A stretch of 64,000 nt of DNA. Source: Serinus canaria. Its lineage: Eukaryota > Chordata > Aves > Passeriformes > Fringillidae. Numbering within the stretch: the first letter of the stretch is position 1; every line of letters begins with the position of its first letter. The stretch is taken from assembly GCF_022539315.1 (NCBI RefSeq), contig NC_066328.1:124001-188000 (forward strand). The letters are read 5' to 3'. Positions 35,102 through 45,700 of the stretch are shown in pieces. The position numbers and the translations under genes were made by a program. The notes under the pieces are model-generated. The model did not search any database and was not told the DNA's origin. It saw only the letters and a program-made list of their open reading frames with translations.

Positions 35102-35827
35102 CTGATATTGGGGTCCGGCAATACCTTTTCCCACCCGGGGGGTGCCCCGCTGGTTTTCAGCAACCTGCACGGGAATCGGATTTTGGATCCACTCAGATCC
35201 ACAAAAAACTGCAGACCGGAGCCACGGATGATGATTGGAGCTGCATGCTAACAGAGCCACAGCCAAGGGAGATAATGGCCCATTCTCGACTCAGAAAGAT
35301 CTAGAGAGATCTCTGAGATCTGAGGGCTTTTTTCCATCCATAAAAATCAACGTGCACGAACAGCTCCACACAAGAAAAGGACAGTAAGTATTGCATGGTT
35401 GGGTGGAACGTGATCAGACATGTGTGTGAGATGTGACATTTTCCCAGAGTGAGTGTGGACCCCACGACTGCGGTTCCGTTGTCCCACGAGGGAAGTAGTC
35501 AGTCAAGGGGGAAGCAAGATGTTCTGGTTTGAAACACATGAGACCCAGGGCTAGGAGAGAGTCTAGGGGAAAAACCAGTCACGTTTGGGATTGGAAGGGG
35601 AGAAGCAAGTCTGGAAAGGTCCAGGAACTTGTACGCCTTCTGAAACCAGAGGAAACAGGTAAGAAAGACTACCTACAAGTCGACAGGGTGGTCAACTGTC
35701 CAACTTGGTCAGGCTGGCAACTTTTCACGAGCCAGAAAACCCAATGTTGGGAAAAGGATCGGGACTCGAGACGAAAGTCCCGGGAAAACAGCAGAAGGAA
35801 AGGAAATTCGTAACTTTCTTTGAAAAA
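35102..35827 (+). other. Provirus leader between primer site and gag
   Basis: About 725 bp with no clear gene. A donor for spliced env mRNA and the packaging signal would be expected here; I cannot point to either with confidence ('ggacagtaagtattgcatgg' near 35380 is a plausible donor). An open frame at 35529-35813 is basic and unrecognised. It could be an upstream Gag extension or chance. Confidence 0.5.
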
Positions 35828-37352
35828 ATGGGGTTGGGAAAAAGCAAGGAACAAAAGAAAACCCAGGAGAAAATCCCCCAGATCCCCGGGAGAGTGTTAC
35901 GAGAAATAACCCGAGACAGACCTCTGGGGTGGATGCTGAAACACTGGGATGAGAATCCACGGAGGTGGGGGAAATCCAAGGAAAAGATGATCCATTTTAG
36001 TATGGAGAAATGGGGAGGGAGGGAGATCTGATAGTACGTGGTTTGGCTGATATTCAGCATGTTTGAAAGTTGGACCCGTGAGTCTTTGTCTGACCACGTG
36101 AACAGTCACAGTCCGCGGGACCCGGAGGAAATTAAGTATGCAGACATGTGGAGGCATGCTTGCCCGGGTCTGTACCCAGTGAGAGCCTGCCAGCGTGTGG
36201 CAAAAGCAGAGAGGGAGTGGGAGCCATTGGAAAACCTTCCACCACCTTACCTTGTGGTTCCACAGCAGCCAGATCCCAGGCTGGCAGAAGCAGCGCCAGG
36301 GATGCCTCCCAAGGTGGGGGTGCCGCAAGTCCAGGCGATTGCATCACTGCCACCACCAGAACAAGCAGCAGCATCCACTCCCCCACATTGCCATGTGGCT
36401 GCAGAGCAGCCGCAGCCGCAAGTATCCCCGAAAGTCGAGGAGAAGTGGGCGGGTGTCCCCAGGGACAACTCTCCCCAGCACGCCAAACTAGGAGAACAAG
36501 GAGGTCGACCATGGGGGGAAAGTGGGGATGAGGAGGAAAAACTTGGTATCTATCCCTTACGGGAGGTACCGACTGCTCCGGGGTGATTGGATATGTCCAC
36601 ACCCTGACAGCAGTGATGTAAAGGCGTTCAAAAAGGAGATGGGAAAGCTGATGGATGACCCACTCGGAGTAGCGGAGAGGTTGGATAAATTTTTGGGAAC
36701 AAGCGTTTACACTTATGAGGATCTCCAAGCAATCCTCAGGTCGTTATTTAATAATGAGGAGAGAGACATGATCCGGTCAGCTGCGATCAGGGATTGGAAA
36801 AGGCAGAAACCGAACGGGGGGTCTGGAGAGGAGCGGTGGCCAAACCAAAAGCCGTCTTGGGAAGCCCAGACGGAAGAGGGGAGGCAGAGGATGATAAATC
36901 TGAGAAATATGGTGATTCAAGGTATCAGGGAGGCGGTACCGAAAAGGCAGAACATGAGCAAGGTGCTCAGAGAATGTCAAGGGAAGGATGAAACACCTAT
37001 GGAGTGATTGGAGAGACTCTGGAAAGGTTTGAGGATGTATTCAGGGACGGACTCTGATTCCCCAGTGGGGATGGTGTTGTTGAAAACACAGTTTGTAGAG
37101 AAATCTTGGGAAGATATTAGAAAGAAGTTGGAGAAAATAGATGGCTGGCAGGAACAGAGACTGCAGGAGTTGTTGCGGGAAGCTCAGAAAGTTTACATGC
37201 ACCGGGACGAGGAAAAACAGAAAATACAAGCTGAAGTCCTGGTGGCAGTGGTGAGAGAGGCTCAGAAACAGGAACGGGGAAAGGATATGGTGAAAAAGGC
37301 GCCAACAAAGAAAAATTACAGTTTATGGTGGATTCAGGAGCAGAGTGGATGA
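35828..37352 (+). pseudogene. gag: gag pseudogene (MA and CA regions; no NC seen)
   Basis: The chosen start at 35828 gives MGLGKS, so a Gly follows Met as needed for N-myristoylation. The MA-like stretch (PLGWMLKHW) stops at a tandem TGA TAG at 36029-36034, and the same frame then continues to 36586 through a Pro/Gln-rich domain. A +1 shift near 36590 leads into the capsid part (FKKEMGKLMDDPLG, then the helical region near 36700-37280). An in-frame TGA at 37005 interrupts it again. The CA section ends in a charged coiled stretch and meets protease with no Cys-His box, so the nucleocapsid domain appears deleted. Gag would normally form the virion core. This copy cannot make a full product. Confidence 0.88.
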
Positions 37353-38672
37353 CGGTGTTACAAATACCGAAGGGATGCTCTTTGAGCAATGATTCCATGG
37401 TGGTGACAGGGGCAAAAGGGAATCCTTTTGAGGTCCCAATCATAAAAAACGTAGAAATAAGCATGGGAAACAGAAGGCACATCGGTCATATATTATTAGC
37501 CAAGGACGCAGACTTTAACTTGCTGGGGCGGGACATGATAGTTGCTCTAGGGGTTGGGCTATCAGTGGAGAAAGCTCAGCTCAAAGTGAAGCTTTACAGC
37601 CTCACTGCCCCTGATGAGGAGAAGATAGACCCGAGGGTGTGGTATATCCCGGGAGAGGCTGGGAGGTTGGACACAGAACCAATTCAGGTGGAAACTGAAA
37701 GACCCAAAGAACCTATACGGGTCAAACAATATCCCCTCTCCATGGAAGGGAGGAGGGGCTTGAAACCAGTGATTGACGAATTAATAAAGAAAGGCACACT
37801 GGAACCGTGCATGTCATGACATAATACCCCGATTTTGGCAGTGAGAAAACCGGACAGCAGCTTCAGGCTGGTGCAAGATTTACGGGCTGTGAATCAGAGA
37901 ACTAAGACTGTTTCCCACTGTGTTGAATCCTTATACTTTGTTAAACAATCTCTCCCCTGAAGATACGTGGTAGAGCGTGATTGATTTAAAGGATGCTTTC
38001 TGGACGTGTCCTCTGGATGAGGGCAGTCACGATTATTTCGCATTTCAATGGGAAGATCCAGAGACGAATAGGAAGCAGCAGCTCAGGTGGACTTTGTTGC
38101 CTCAGGGCTTCGTGGATTCTCCAAACTTATTTGGACAGGCACTTGAGCAGGTTTTGAGCGAGTTTGTACCCACCGAAGGAACAAAGCTTCTACAGTACGT
38201 AGATGACTTGTTGGTCGCAGGAAAAGGGGAGGAGGAGGTAAAGACAAGCACAATTGGGCTTTTGAACTTTTTGGGAGAAAAGGGATTGAAAGTTTCAAAA
38301 TCGAAATTGCAGTTCACAGAACCAGAGGTCAGATATCTGGGACATCTGATATGGTCAGATTCAACCATATTTGGTTGCGATCAACAGAAACTTACAGGAA
38401 CTTCAAAAACAGGGAGTAGTGACACAGAGTGCTCCTCTGGGGTTCGCTATTCACAAAATTCAGCCTGGAGCAAAGTGTTTGTAAAAGTGTGGAAAGAGGC
38501 ACTGCTCTCTCCTCACTGGGAAGGTCCTTTTCTTGTGCTCCTGACAACAGACACAGCCATTCGGACAGCGGAGAAGGGCTGGACACACACGTCTAGGGTG
38601 AAGAAAGCCAAACAGCAGGAGAAGGCACCCAATTGGAGGGTCACTTCTTCCCCCGGCAACTTGAAAATCTGA
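37325..38672 (+). pseudogene. pol: pro-pol pseudogene (protease, partial RT, integrase C-end)
   Basis: The protease part begins FMVDSGAE, the retroviral aspartic site in its DSG form, and has LLGRD as the second conserved motif (near 37525). RT starts about 37690 and is cut by a TGA at 37817. After a shift, RT resumes at 37977 (IDLKDAFW), with LPQGF at 38097 and the catalytic YVDD at 38196-38207. Shortly after LGHLIW (38345) the sequence jumps into the integrase C-terminus (SPHWEGPFLVLLT, near 38505, and the WTHTSRVKKA stretch). The RT connection, RNase H and the zinc and catalytic domains of integrase are missing. The motifs are gammaretrovirus-like. The copy is not functional. Confidence 0.9.
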
Positions 38673-38746
38673 ATCCAATGTCCTCATAAGTTACCAACAA
38701 CAAGCGGATCAGTTGTATACTGTCAGATTGTGTATGCTATCTGTTT

Positions 38747-41200
38747 GTGCACTTTAAGTGTGAATATTGTCAAGGGGTTTTCATGATCCATTGCAGAAGG
38801 GGACAGAGGCCAAAGGGACTGTGCACACAGTGTTTGGAGGAAGAACTCAAATTGACTGACCGTGTCCTGACCTTAGCCACAAGTTTGGGTATCATTGAAT
38901 TAGATTCTCAGGAGTGGTTTCACATTTTTCAAAACAGGGTGCATGGGAAGCTTAGGTCCCAAGCAGAAATTCTGGATGTGGAGTGCCGGAAATCCATCAG
39001 AGTCCCGTGCAGTTCCGATGCAATCAGGGTGTCTCAGTGGGGCGCCTTTAAGAGGAGGTATGCAGCTAGGTCCAAGGGCGTCTTCCCTGAAGAGTATTCC
39101 TGCTGCCATGAAGATGATCTTCCTCGCCGCTGGTGGCACCCCAGGGGGAGGAGGCAAAGCAGAGGAGTATGCCCAGTGGGAATCCTGATTGGCCTGAGCC
39201 TAGCCATGTGTGGGACGCAGAGTCTGAGCACTGAGATCCCCAGGAACAACGAAAGCTCCGTGGATGAGTGTGGAAAATGCACTCAGCTGGTCCCAGTCAC
39301 AGGGGGCGGGGGACTCTCAATATACCAAGCCCCAGAGGAATGCCTGAACAGAACTAGCAGGTACTGTTGGAAAAATGGTACTCGGGTGAAATTGTGTGAA
39401 TTGGAAATCGGGACTTGGTGCATCAATCCCGAGGCAGGGTTAAGGAACAGGCAGTCAAATGATCACAGGTTCCAGAGGAAAAAATGTGACACAGAACAGA
39501 TGTCAATCCCCATTTGTGACCAGCATAACCGAACTATGTGGGTCGGGGGAAAGACAGAATCAATCTTTATTGCATATCACCAGGTGAACCCTTTGTGCTA
39601 TGATAGCTCAAGGTTGGGGATATGCACGATGAATGGGAAAATGTATTGGGTGACAAAGAATACGAAATTTGATAATAAAATTACTCGGAAAAAGGACCCA
39701 CTCATATTGGATCTGGCACAAGCAAATGATGACAGGGCGTGCCTGCAATATGATAGGGAAATTTGTTTTGCGAACAACAAAAATGATGCGGATCCTGAAG
39801 GAAAGATGAAAGAAATAATTCAAGAAATGAAAAGAAGGGAGTCAGAATTGAGGAAACAGAGAATTGAGCAGGAGAGGTTGAAAACATTGAGTGAACAATA
39901 CGAGGTATTGGAAAAACAATATGCTGATGGGGAATTACCTTCCCCGGACAGGAACTTATTCATTGATCTGATTCAAGAAATTGCAACAGAATTTGGTTTA
40001 TCGAACTGTTGGATTTGTGGGGGGCTGAAATCTGGGGAGAAATGGCCATGAAAAGGGGAAGGTTTGGCTCCTGAGCAACTTCCGAAATGGGATAGCCTGA
40101 GGGTCTCAAAATTGGTACAGAGGCTTGAGGGGTGGGTTTTGGACCAAAGAGTGATTAGCTCAATTTGTGTCAGGAGGGGAGAGAATACACTGAAATGGTA
40201 GGATACACTCCATGTGTATCTACTCTGATGGTGAACTCTGATTCAAAAAGCAAGGTATTGCTCCCTGCCCCTCCTTTGGGGTATTGGAGCCTGAAAAATG
40301 ATACAAATTGTGAGTGGGACGAGAGAATAGGATTATGCTGGGTCCAAAGTCCAGGAGCCAACTCTTTCCAGTCCTTGGAAAGTGTGAGAGAATTCTGGGG
40401 AGACCCAGGGAAAATAAACATTAAATGGAAAGTCCCGGATGGGATTTATTGGATCTGTGGAAAAAAGGCATACAGTGAATTACCCCCCAGGGTGGAAAGG
40501 GTCTTGCACTTGAGGTATGATCAGGTCAGTTTTCTTCACTCTCCCAAGAACGAAAAGCAATCTGTTAGGGGCTCTGTTGTACGAGACCTTGAAATCGAAA
40601 TTGAAATCGAAATCGAAATTGAAATATCGTCTTCTTCAGACTCCTCCGTTGTACGAGAGGAGTCTGAAGAAGATGATATCGGTGATAAGGAGGAGGCAAG
40701 CCTGGGGGGAAGAGGAGTGGCCAGAGGCAAAAATAAGCGATTATTATGGGCTGGCCATGTGGGCACAGGATGGAAGCTATGGATATAGGACCCTGATCTA
40801 CCTACTGAACAGGCTGATCAGATTGCAAGCAGTTCTGGAAATTGTATCAAATCACACCTCTGAAGCCCTGGATTTACTAAGTCAGCAGCACACACAGGTG
40901 AGAGCCTCTGTGTACCAAAATCGAATAGCATTAGACTATTTGTTGGCCAAAGAGGGAGGGGTGTGTGGGAAATTAAATGGATCAGAATGTTGTATTGAAA
41001 TTGACGATTATGGGGAAACCATATGAGGTTTGGCGGCCAAAATCAAAAAGGTGGCCCATGTCCCCATCCAAAAATGGAATTTGATTTTGCAGTCCTCCTG
41101 GTGGGACAAGTTATTAGATGGAGCATGGTGGAAGAATGTAATATTCCTCGTTCTCTGTTCAGTAGCCGGGATCCTATTCCTACCTGTAGCCTCTCTCCCG
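38747..41200 (+). pseudogene. env: env pseudogene (SU and TM)
   Basis: The first frame (38747-40051, 434 codons) has an unusual leader of about 142 residues with CEYC and CTQC pairs, and only then a hydrophobic segment (residues 144-155, GILIGLSLAMCG) that could be the signal peptide. The SU part holds many Cys, several N-glycosylation sites, a charged coiled stretch at residues 351-395, and CWIC at 421-424, the CXXC motif of gamma-type SU. A TGA ends it, the frame shifts twice, and TM follows at about 40780-41200. TM has a heptad region, a CX7CC motif (40964-40993), and an anchor (VIFLVLCSVAGILFL) near 41138. A TGA at 41024 precedes the anchor. Env normally drives entry; this one is broken. 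Confidence 0.88.
40576..40679 (+). repeat. Hexamer repeat plus inverted repeat inside env
   Basis: GTTGTACGAGA occurs at 40576-40586 and again at 40648-40658, 72 bp apart. Between the copies is a run of six GAAATY hexamers (40591-40626). The left arm 40624-40646 pairs with the right arm 40657-40679 (22 of 23 bases) around a 10-base loop. The stretch encodes a Glu-Ile run and then Ser/Asp-rich residues in one frame. Confidence 0.95.
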
Positions 41201-41645
41201 CGGCCGCGGGGCTGTGCAGGTGCCCGGCTAGGGTGCCCGCGGCCCGGCCAAAGATGGCCACACAAAGTGCCACTCCCGGATTCCCTCCGGAACCCTTGTA
41301 GTGGTTACCATCTGCGGCATGGGTGGCGCAGGCGGGATTTTCAGCTACGAGGTACCAAAGCAAAGGAAGGAGGAGGGACGCCTGTATAAGTACCAAGGAT
41401 CTTTTAATCTTCTTCCCTGGTGGGTTCAGGGACAGGCAACAAAGACAGGGTCCCAGGGGGATGCTGCTAAAGGGAGTGGGTGTGATAGGAGGAGACACAA
41501 AGCTTACCAATAGCAAGGACCCAGGGAGGAGCGTGGGTTACAGTTAAGCCACTGAGGATCACACAGGGGAGGGGAAAAACCACAGGGGCAAATCATACAT
41601 CAAATTAAGGAATGACTGGCACAGAGAATTCTCGAGATAAGGGGG
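41191..41645. other. GC-rich segment after the env anchor, possibly inserted
   Basis: Base composition changes abruptly at 'cctctctcccgcggccgcgg' and stays GC-rich to about 41300. Then comes 'gaagattaaaagatccttgg' on the minus strand, which resembles an LTR R region. It does not look like a retroviral Env tail. I suspect a nested LTR fragment in minus orientation, but no ends or duplication are visible. Confidence 0.4.
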
Positions 41646-42038
41646 GTGGGTACCATGACAGGCAGGGGAGGGGGGGCAGCTCCAATAGGGAGAAACCATT
41701 GTGAGGGAAGTACATGGGGGGGAACCGAGGACCGAACCATTATTGAGTTACAAAAGGAACAACTGATTCTAAAAACACACAATGCCATACCTACCCTGTC
41801 TGATTCCATGTTTTATCAGACTGATCCACTCTGTAGTCAGGGGAATCAGATTGCAATAGTCCCCATAGACTCAGAGGGAGCTTCCGGAGGTGATGCATCT
41901 AAGATCATGAGGCTCGGGGAGAGAAGGTATTCCAGCGATGCTGCAGAAGCACTGGCAAGGTTTGAAAGGCAAAACACAGAAGAAAGAAGTAGTATAGTGT
42001 ATCAGGGCATCCCACAAGGGGAATATCGAATAGTATAA
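41646..42038 (+). CDS. Open 130-codon frame between env and the 3' LTR
   Basis: The frame is uninterrupted in a provirus whose other genes are all broken. The first 30 residues are Gly/Thr-rich. The rest is hydrophilic with Glu/Arg-rich helical stretches, no membrane segment and only two Cys (positions 19 and 63). It ends QGEYRIV. It is not in frame with the TM anchor upstream, although the intervening segment looks rearranged. It could be an accessory protein, the displaced cytoplasmic tail of Env, or chance in U3-adjacent sequence. I do not recognise the family. Expression is not implied. Confidence 0.35.
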   Translation: MGTMTGRGGGAAPIGRNHCEGSTWGGTEDRTIIELQKEQLILKTHNAIPTLSDSMFYQTDPLCSQGNQIAIVPIDSEGASGGDASKIMRLGERRYSSDAAEALARFERQNTEERSSIVYQGIPQGEYRIV

Positions 42039-42136
42039 GGGGTACTCCGCTTGTGAGGAACCCTCAATGGTGATGGGTAGAAATAGAAAATTCATAAAGT
42101 AGAAGCATGAATTAAATGGGTAAAATAAATGGGGAT

Positions 42137-42736
42137 TGTAGTATATCATAGAGATAATTCATGCTTTGTAACTGTATAAAAATTATAAAGATCCAACCAT
42201 GCCTCTGACCCCCACAGCCAGAAACAGGGCTTTCCTTTCAAAAGATTTCCCAGACTCACCCAGATAAAATCATGACTATTAACGAATGAATGAGTCTTTC
42301 CTGGGCTATCATCGACCATTTCCCAGGAACGTCCAGAACATTTACAGAACGCATCTGGAAGAGATTACATATATATAATCGAGGAATGGTGATGTCCTGG
42401 CTACAACTGAAAAGTAGACTATCTCGAGGAGCCCAGACAGCCATTCAAACATATAGACTGACTTTTGTATGGGACCAAATCTGTATAGTTCCTGTTATAC
42501 ATATGTAGAGACTTACAGAAATCTTAGGTCATTTTTGCTCCAGGCAGAATATACTCTATATAAGCTGGCTACCTGGAGCAGTTGGTGTGAAACTCTGGGG
42601 AGACGCAGTATCAAAGTCCGGGGTTGACGCTGTCTTGGCTGTGGCGGTTTTATAATATTCTATTTTTTGTTTGTCAATCTAATAAATTTATAACATTTTT
42701 TAATAAATTTGGATGCCGATTTGATCATTTACAACA
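42137..42736 (+). repeat. 3' LTR of the provirus (600 bp)
   Basis: It starts TGTAGTATATCATAG and ends CATTTACAACA. It matches the 5' LTR throughout, with about 30 substitutions. It has an extra 'atatataat' near 42370 and lacks about 38 bp of the R/U5 region. A TATA box is present in 'actctatataagctgg'. The polypurine tract before it is poor ('aaataaatgggga'). Confidence 0.96.
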
Positions 42737-42741
42737 AGGCA

Positions 42742-45700
42742 TAAATATAAATCAGATTAGTCCCTCTCACTCGGTATCACAGAGGTAGACGTCTTAGTAG
42801 AGAAGCACAGAGGAGATCATGTGTCAGCCTGACAGTTTTATTTTCTTGACATATTTTAACATCTGCAGTCACAGATAGTCAGTACTTAATATAGGAGTAC
42901 TCCCGTGGAATGGAAACTTTGGAGTGAAAGAGACAGGAATGAAATGTGTTTGTTATTCTGTCCTGTGGCCAGCAGAACCTGCTGATTCTGCAGCAGTGTC
43001 TGTATTGGTCCCAGCAGAAGATGTCTTACACAGGGCTTTTTGAAACCACATGTTTAAATTACTGTGAGAAGAAGAACATGAATTGCACATTTCTTAGTGT
43101 GAATCTTCTAAAGCTTGTATCTTTAGAAGAGTTGAGCTTCTCTCCTTTTTTGGTGCAGTGAAATGAGATCTGTCTCAAGTGGAAGGAAAGGGTTAAACAG
43201 CACATGAGTAGTCTACTGGAAGGGTGACAGTTAGGGAGACTTGCTTCAGTGATTATAAAAAAGTGTGATTATAGAAAAGTGTTATTTACAAAACAAGGCA
43301 GTATAAGCCATCATCCATAGAAAAGACATGACTCTCTTGCAGAAGTTGAAACTGATTAGTGTCCTCTGATTCTAGCTTTAGAGAGAAAGCTGTGGTGGGC
43401 ATGGGGTGTAACATCCTGTCTGACATTTAGTTTTGTGCTCAAGCAGCATTTGCAAGCACAGTAGTTCTGTCAATACTTCTGTCAGTGAAGGGGTCAATAA
43501 ATCATATAAAGTGTGCATTCATCTCAGAAGCTGTTTTGGCTCTTTGGAAGACAAAATGTGTACAGAACTCATTCTGAGAAGGACATCTGCAGCAGATGAC
43601 CACTGTAAAACTTGCTTTGGTGTAGGCAGCATAACGAGACTCACTGCTCTGGAGCTGCTTTTGCTCACAGACCAGACTGCCAGGGTAACTGCAGCAGGTC
43701 ACACCAATGAAGAGGTACAGCCTGGCTTCCTGTACAGCCATGATATGCCTCCCCTGCTCTGGGGAAGTTTCCAAATGCTTTTATCTTGGGTTTATTGCAC
43801 AGTTCTCCTGCAGGTCAGGAGCACTTCTAGCCACAGGCCAGCTGAGCTCTGCCTGAGAGACTCTGGTGGCTTTAGCCTCACTGGCCTCAGGCAGTCCTGC
43901 AGCCATGGGAGCTCAGTGGCAAGAGCTCAGGGATTGTGACAGGGTAGTGCAAGCTGAAGGCTCTTACTCTGTTTTAAGAGAATCCAGGCTTAGGAGTCAT
44001 GGAGAAGTCTGCATTTTACATGCAGTGGGTTTTGTCATTCAGTGATTCAGTGTTCTCCACTCCCAGGAATTTCCAACACCTCTTTTTTTTTCCCAGGGAG
44101 CCTGCTCTGTGTGCTGGGTTTGTTTCAGCCCTCACAGTCAGTGTACTTGATATATCAAGTGGGTAGCTGGGCTTGGATGGTGTTATCCAAGAAGAATCCA
44201 AAAAAGTGGTAGGTGTTTTTTTTCCATCTCTGTACTGGAAATCCCAGGTGCAGGAGCACTGCCACTGGAGTGTAGCAACAGGAGCCAGTCCTAGCCAGGA
44301 GAGGGCATTCACACCCCTCGGTTCAACCCTGGAGAGCAGGGCTGAGGACATGGCATCTGTGAGCCACCAGCCATGAGTTCCCTGCCTAGAGTGTTCCAGA
44401 GAGCTCAGGTGTGTGTACTCAGAATGGCAGTAGCTTTCTGAGCCAGTTATTTTCTGACTGTAGGTGGCTCAAAGGAGCATTCTGCTGGTAGGCTCCCTCT
44501 GAACTGCTTTCAGCTCACAGGATCCAGCATAGGAAATAGCTAATCTGGGCAGTACTGGTCTCTTGCCAGCCCTTCTCTTCAATTTCTCCTTGCAACGTCT
44601 AGGAACAAGCATTACGAGCAACTTTGGTCTGCAATTTTTATGCACCTTGATCTATTAGATGGCTTCCTTCTCGTGACAGTACTCTCAACTAGTTTCTGTA
44701 GTTGTGTTGTGACTTTTGCTTATAGTGTACCTTTCTGCTGTGTTTCACTTAAGGATGTGCAGTGGACTCTTAACAGAGCCTGCTCAAAACAGTCTCTTAC
44801 AGCCAGAACTTTTATAAACATAAGAAAGCTTTTTTGTTTTCTTTGCAGGAGGAATGTTTTAGAGTCAGTGCATCTCAAATTTTACGTAGAGGTGTATGAG
44901 CTGCCATTTATTACCCTTTAACCTGCCGTTACTTCTTAAATCTCTTGTGCCCTTCAGTTGCTTGCAGAAAGTGACAATGGTGTGAAGCTGGGCTATTTTC
45001 TTGGGGAGCGAGGGCACCTCTTGTCTTCACAGGAGATTCAGGACATAAAGCACCTTCCCCTTCCCTACCGGCTCCTGGTCCTCACCAGCATGTTCTTCTA
45101 AAACTGCATCTTCTCCTTTGTGGCAGGCACCAGGTATTGTTCTATGGCTGTGGCCCACTGACTGACATGAGCCAACAGAGCCTTGCAGGCCTCAGTTTTG
45201 GAGGGACTAGGAAATACAGGAGTAATAGGCTTGTTCCTTCCACTCATGAAATGTGGAGAAACATGCCTTTGACGCCTAAAGGTTGGAGGGTTCTTTGACC
45301 TTTTTTTCCCTTCATAGACGAGAGAAGCTTCTGAAAGACTGCAAAAATACCTTAAAGTAAAATGATTAATCCAATATTTAAAGCCTCAAACACTGCCAAA
45401 GGAGGATCGGAAGGATTTGGGAGAAGGGGAAGAAATACTCAATTTAAAAAACAGCCCAGAGACATTTCACCTTTGTGATAGACCAGCAAAGTGGGTGTCT
45501 CCTGAGCTGGGTGGGGTGCCAACATCACAGGCCTGGGTCAGCTCTGCCCTCTGCTATGTCTGGAATATAACTGGGCTTGCTCAGCCTGGGTTTGTACAAG
45601 AGGAAGCCTTTGTATCTGGTGAAAGCTTCAGACTTCCTTTTTAATGCCTGCCTTTGCTTAAAAGAAAGCAGCAACCTGGCTATCTAAATTGAGACTCCTG

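Larger units (their letters stand above)
34456..42736 (+). mobile_element. Endogenous retrovirus, gammaretrovirus-like, with both LTRs
   Basis: About 8.3 kb, flanked by AGGCA at 34451-34455 and 42737-42741, a 5-bp target-site duplication. The order is LTR, primer site, leader, gag, pro-pol, env, extra open frame, LTR. The genes carry stops, frameshifts and deletions: no Cys-His zinc knuckle of NC is seen, and RNase H and most of integrase are missing. Gag, Pol and Env features are gammaretrovirus-like (class I ERV), while the primer site resembles the tRNA-Trp type. The two LTRs differ by about 30 substitutions in some 585 aligned bases by eye, plus several indels, so the insertion is old but not ancient. 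It cannot encode infectious virus as it stands. Confidence 0.96.
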
